Origin: Candidatus Albibeggiatoa sp. nov. NOAA
Lineage (GTDB): Bacteria > Pseudomonadota > Gammaproteobacteria > Beggiatoales > Beggiatoaceae
DNA length: 64,000 bases
Direction of reading: 5' to 3'
Assembly (NCBI GenBank): GCA_025800385.1
Contig: JAOXRS010000012.1
Location: forward strand, 105,489 to 169,488
Shown: piece by piece, positions 63,594 through 64,000 of the stretch
Layout of the letters: the number at the start of each line of letters is the position of its first letter
Position numbering within the stretch: the first letter of the stretch is position 1
The notes under the pieces: model-generated
Seen by the model: the letters and a program-made list of their open reading frames with translations, nothing else
What the model was told of the DNA's origin: nothing
The model's database searches: none
Program-made: the position numbers and the translations under genes

Positions 63594-63744
63594 AAAACAC
63601 CTCGTAAAAATGCAATATTTAAGTTAAAAACATTGTGCAGAATTTGCTTAAATAAAACAAGGTTAACCTGACTGAACTGATTAGGCTATCTCTTGGTATA
63701 GAGGATAAATTGATCTTATACATATTTTTGTAACAAGGAAGGCA

Positions 63745-63885
63745 ATGATAAAAATCCTATATATTGATGATAACTTTTGTAGTAGTTGTTTTTTAGAGAA
63801 ATTAATCGAGCGTCAAGGCTTTAAACTTTTTCGTGTACATAGTGGTGAAGAAGGCATTGAGCTAGGGAGCGTTCTCAATTATTGA
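63745..63885 (+). pseudogene. Response-regulator fragment cut by an IS element
   Basis: ATG 63745 follows the strong site AAGGAAGG. The product begins M-I-K-I-L-Y-I-D-D-N, a receiver-domain start with the acidic pair, and runs to H-S-G-E-E-G-I-E-L (residue 40). There the sequence changes to the end of an insertion element and stops six codons later (S-V-L-N-Y). The phosphoacceptor Asp is lost with the rest of the domain, so the gene is inactivated. Confidence 0.85.
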
Positions 63886-64000
63886 AGCCAAATGACGGAA
63901 GCAACCAAATAAAGTAAGGAAGCATAATGGGTTAGACAACGTTCGTAGCGGGTGGCAATGCGTCGGTAGCCTTTTAACTTTTGAAATAGACGTTCAACTA
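63864..64000 (-). mobile_element. IS5-like insertion sequence, 3' end (partial)
   Basis: The element enters about 63864-63867, after CTAG, with the terminal sequence GGGAGCGTTCTCAATT. It reads on the minus strand and leaves the window at the right edge. Target CTAG and the transposase sequence fit the IS5 family. The exact element, its length and its terminal repeats cannot be seen here. Confidence 0.75.
63879..64000 (-). CDS. IS5-family transposase, C-terminal end (partial)
   Basis: On the minus strand the frame reads V-E-R-L-F-Q-K-L-K-G-Y-R-R-I-A-T-R-Y-E-R and ends L-V-A-S-V-I-W-L-Q then TAA (63879-63881). R-R-I-A-T-R-Y-(D/E)-K/R followed by a hydrophobic end in I-W-L is the C-terminal pattern of IS5-type DDE transposases. 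The catalytic Glu lies around V-E-R-L-F. The gene continues beyond the window. Confidence 0.85.
   Translation of the reverse strand, partial: VERLFQKLKGYRRIATRYERCLTHYASLLYLVASVIWLQ

Overview
The window is AT-rich (roughly 40% GC by eye) and densely coded on both strands. It looks like a chromosomal segment of a gammaproteobacterium. The dapA-bamC pair, a single-chain PurL of about 1,280 residues, Lon, a petABC cytochrome bc1 operon, CpoB, GspL, a class GN sortase and an NnrS protein all fit a respiring, possibly sulfur-oxidising member of the Thiotrichales/Beggiatoaceae. That placement is inference from gene content only. No rRNA, tRNA, CRISPR array or replication origin was found.

Layout. 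1-4.7 kb: 3' part of a MaoC-phosphotransacetylase fusion, a convergent MscS operon, and nnrS behind two Crp/Fnr-type boxes. 4.7-8.3 kb: a large hybrid sensor kinase and a CBS-domain protein whose leader is built of six 7-base units. 8.3-11 kb: dapA, a small ORF, a 58-residue lipoprotein that mimics the BamC N-terminus, then bamC. 11-20 kb: agmatine deiminase, a decayed IVP-type gene, prfA behind a perfect heptamer repeat, petABC, a HExxH protein and lon. 20-31 kb: DUF3817 membrane protein, higBA toxin-antitoxin, purL, a C-terminally short AsmA protein, a five-LysM lipoprotein, a zinc-ribbon protein, phoH and a PliI-like secreted protein. 31-36 kb: type IV pilin, fbp, msrB, mlaFE and tyrA.

36.4-39.3 kb is the most unusual part. 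Two adjacent genes each encode a two-domain fusion: a DUF579 (plant xylan methyltransferase-like) domain joined to a DUF616/TOD1-MUCI70 glycosyltransferase-like domain, followed by a GT8-like domain joined to a PAPS-dependent sulfotransferase. Together they could add sugar, methyl and sulfate groups to one glycan.

39.7-51.5 kb: class GN sortase, a substrate-binding plus VWA protein, a LeuA-like synthase, a cytochrome c peroxidase/DUF2892 operon divergent from a LysR regulator, a histone-deacetylase-like protein, an HPt protein with a REC-PAS-GGDEF-EAL protein, and a MoeB/ThiF-type enzyme. 51.7-64 kb: DUF58, a membrane protein and a potassium channel with two RCK domains; dnaE carrying a 262-residue intein with a homing-endonuclease remnant; gspL; a SemiSWEET; a methyltransferase and cpoB; finally a response-regulator gene cut by an IS5-like element that runs off the window. 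Many genes end in hairpins whose stems share a GGCAGTC/GACTGCC-type sequence, which looks like a dispersed 3'-end element.
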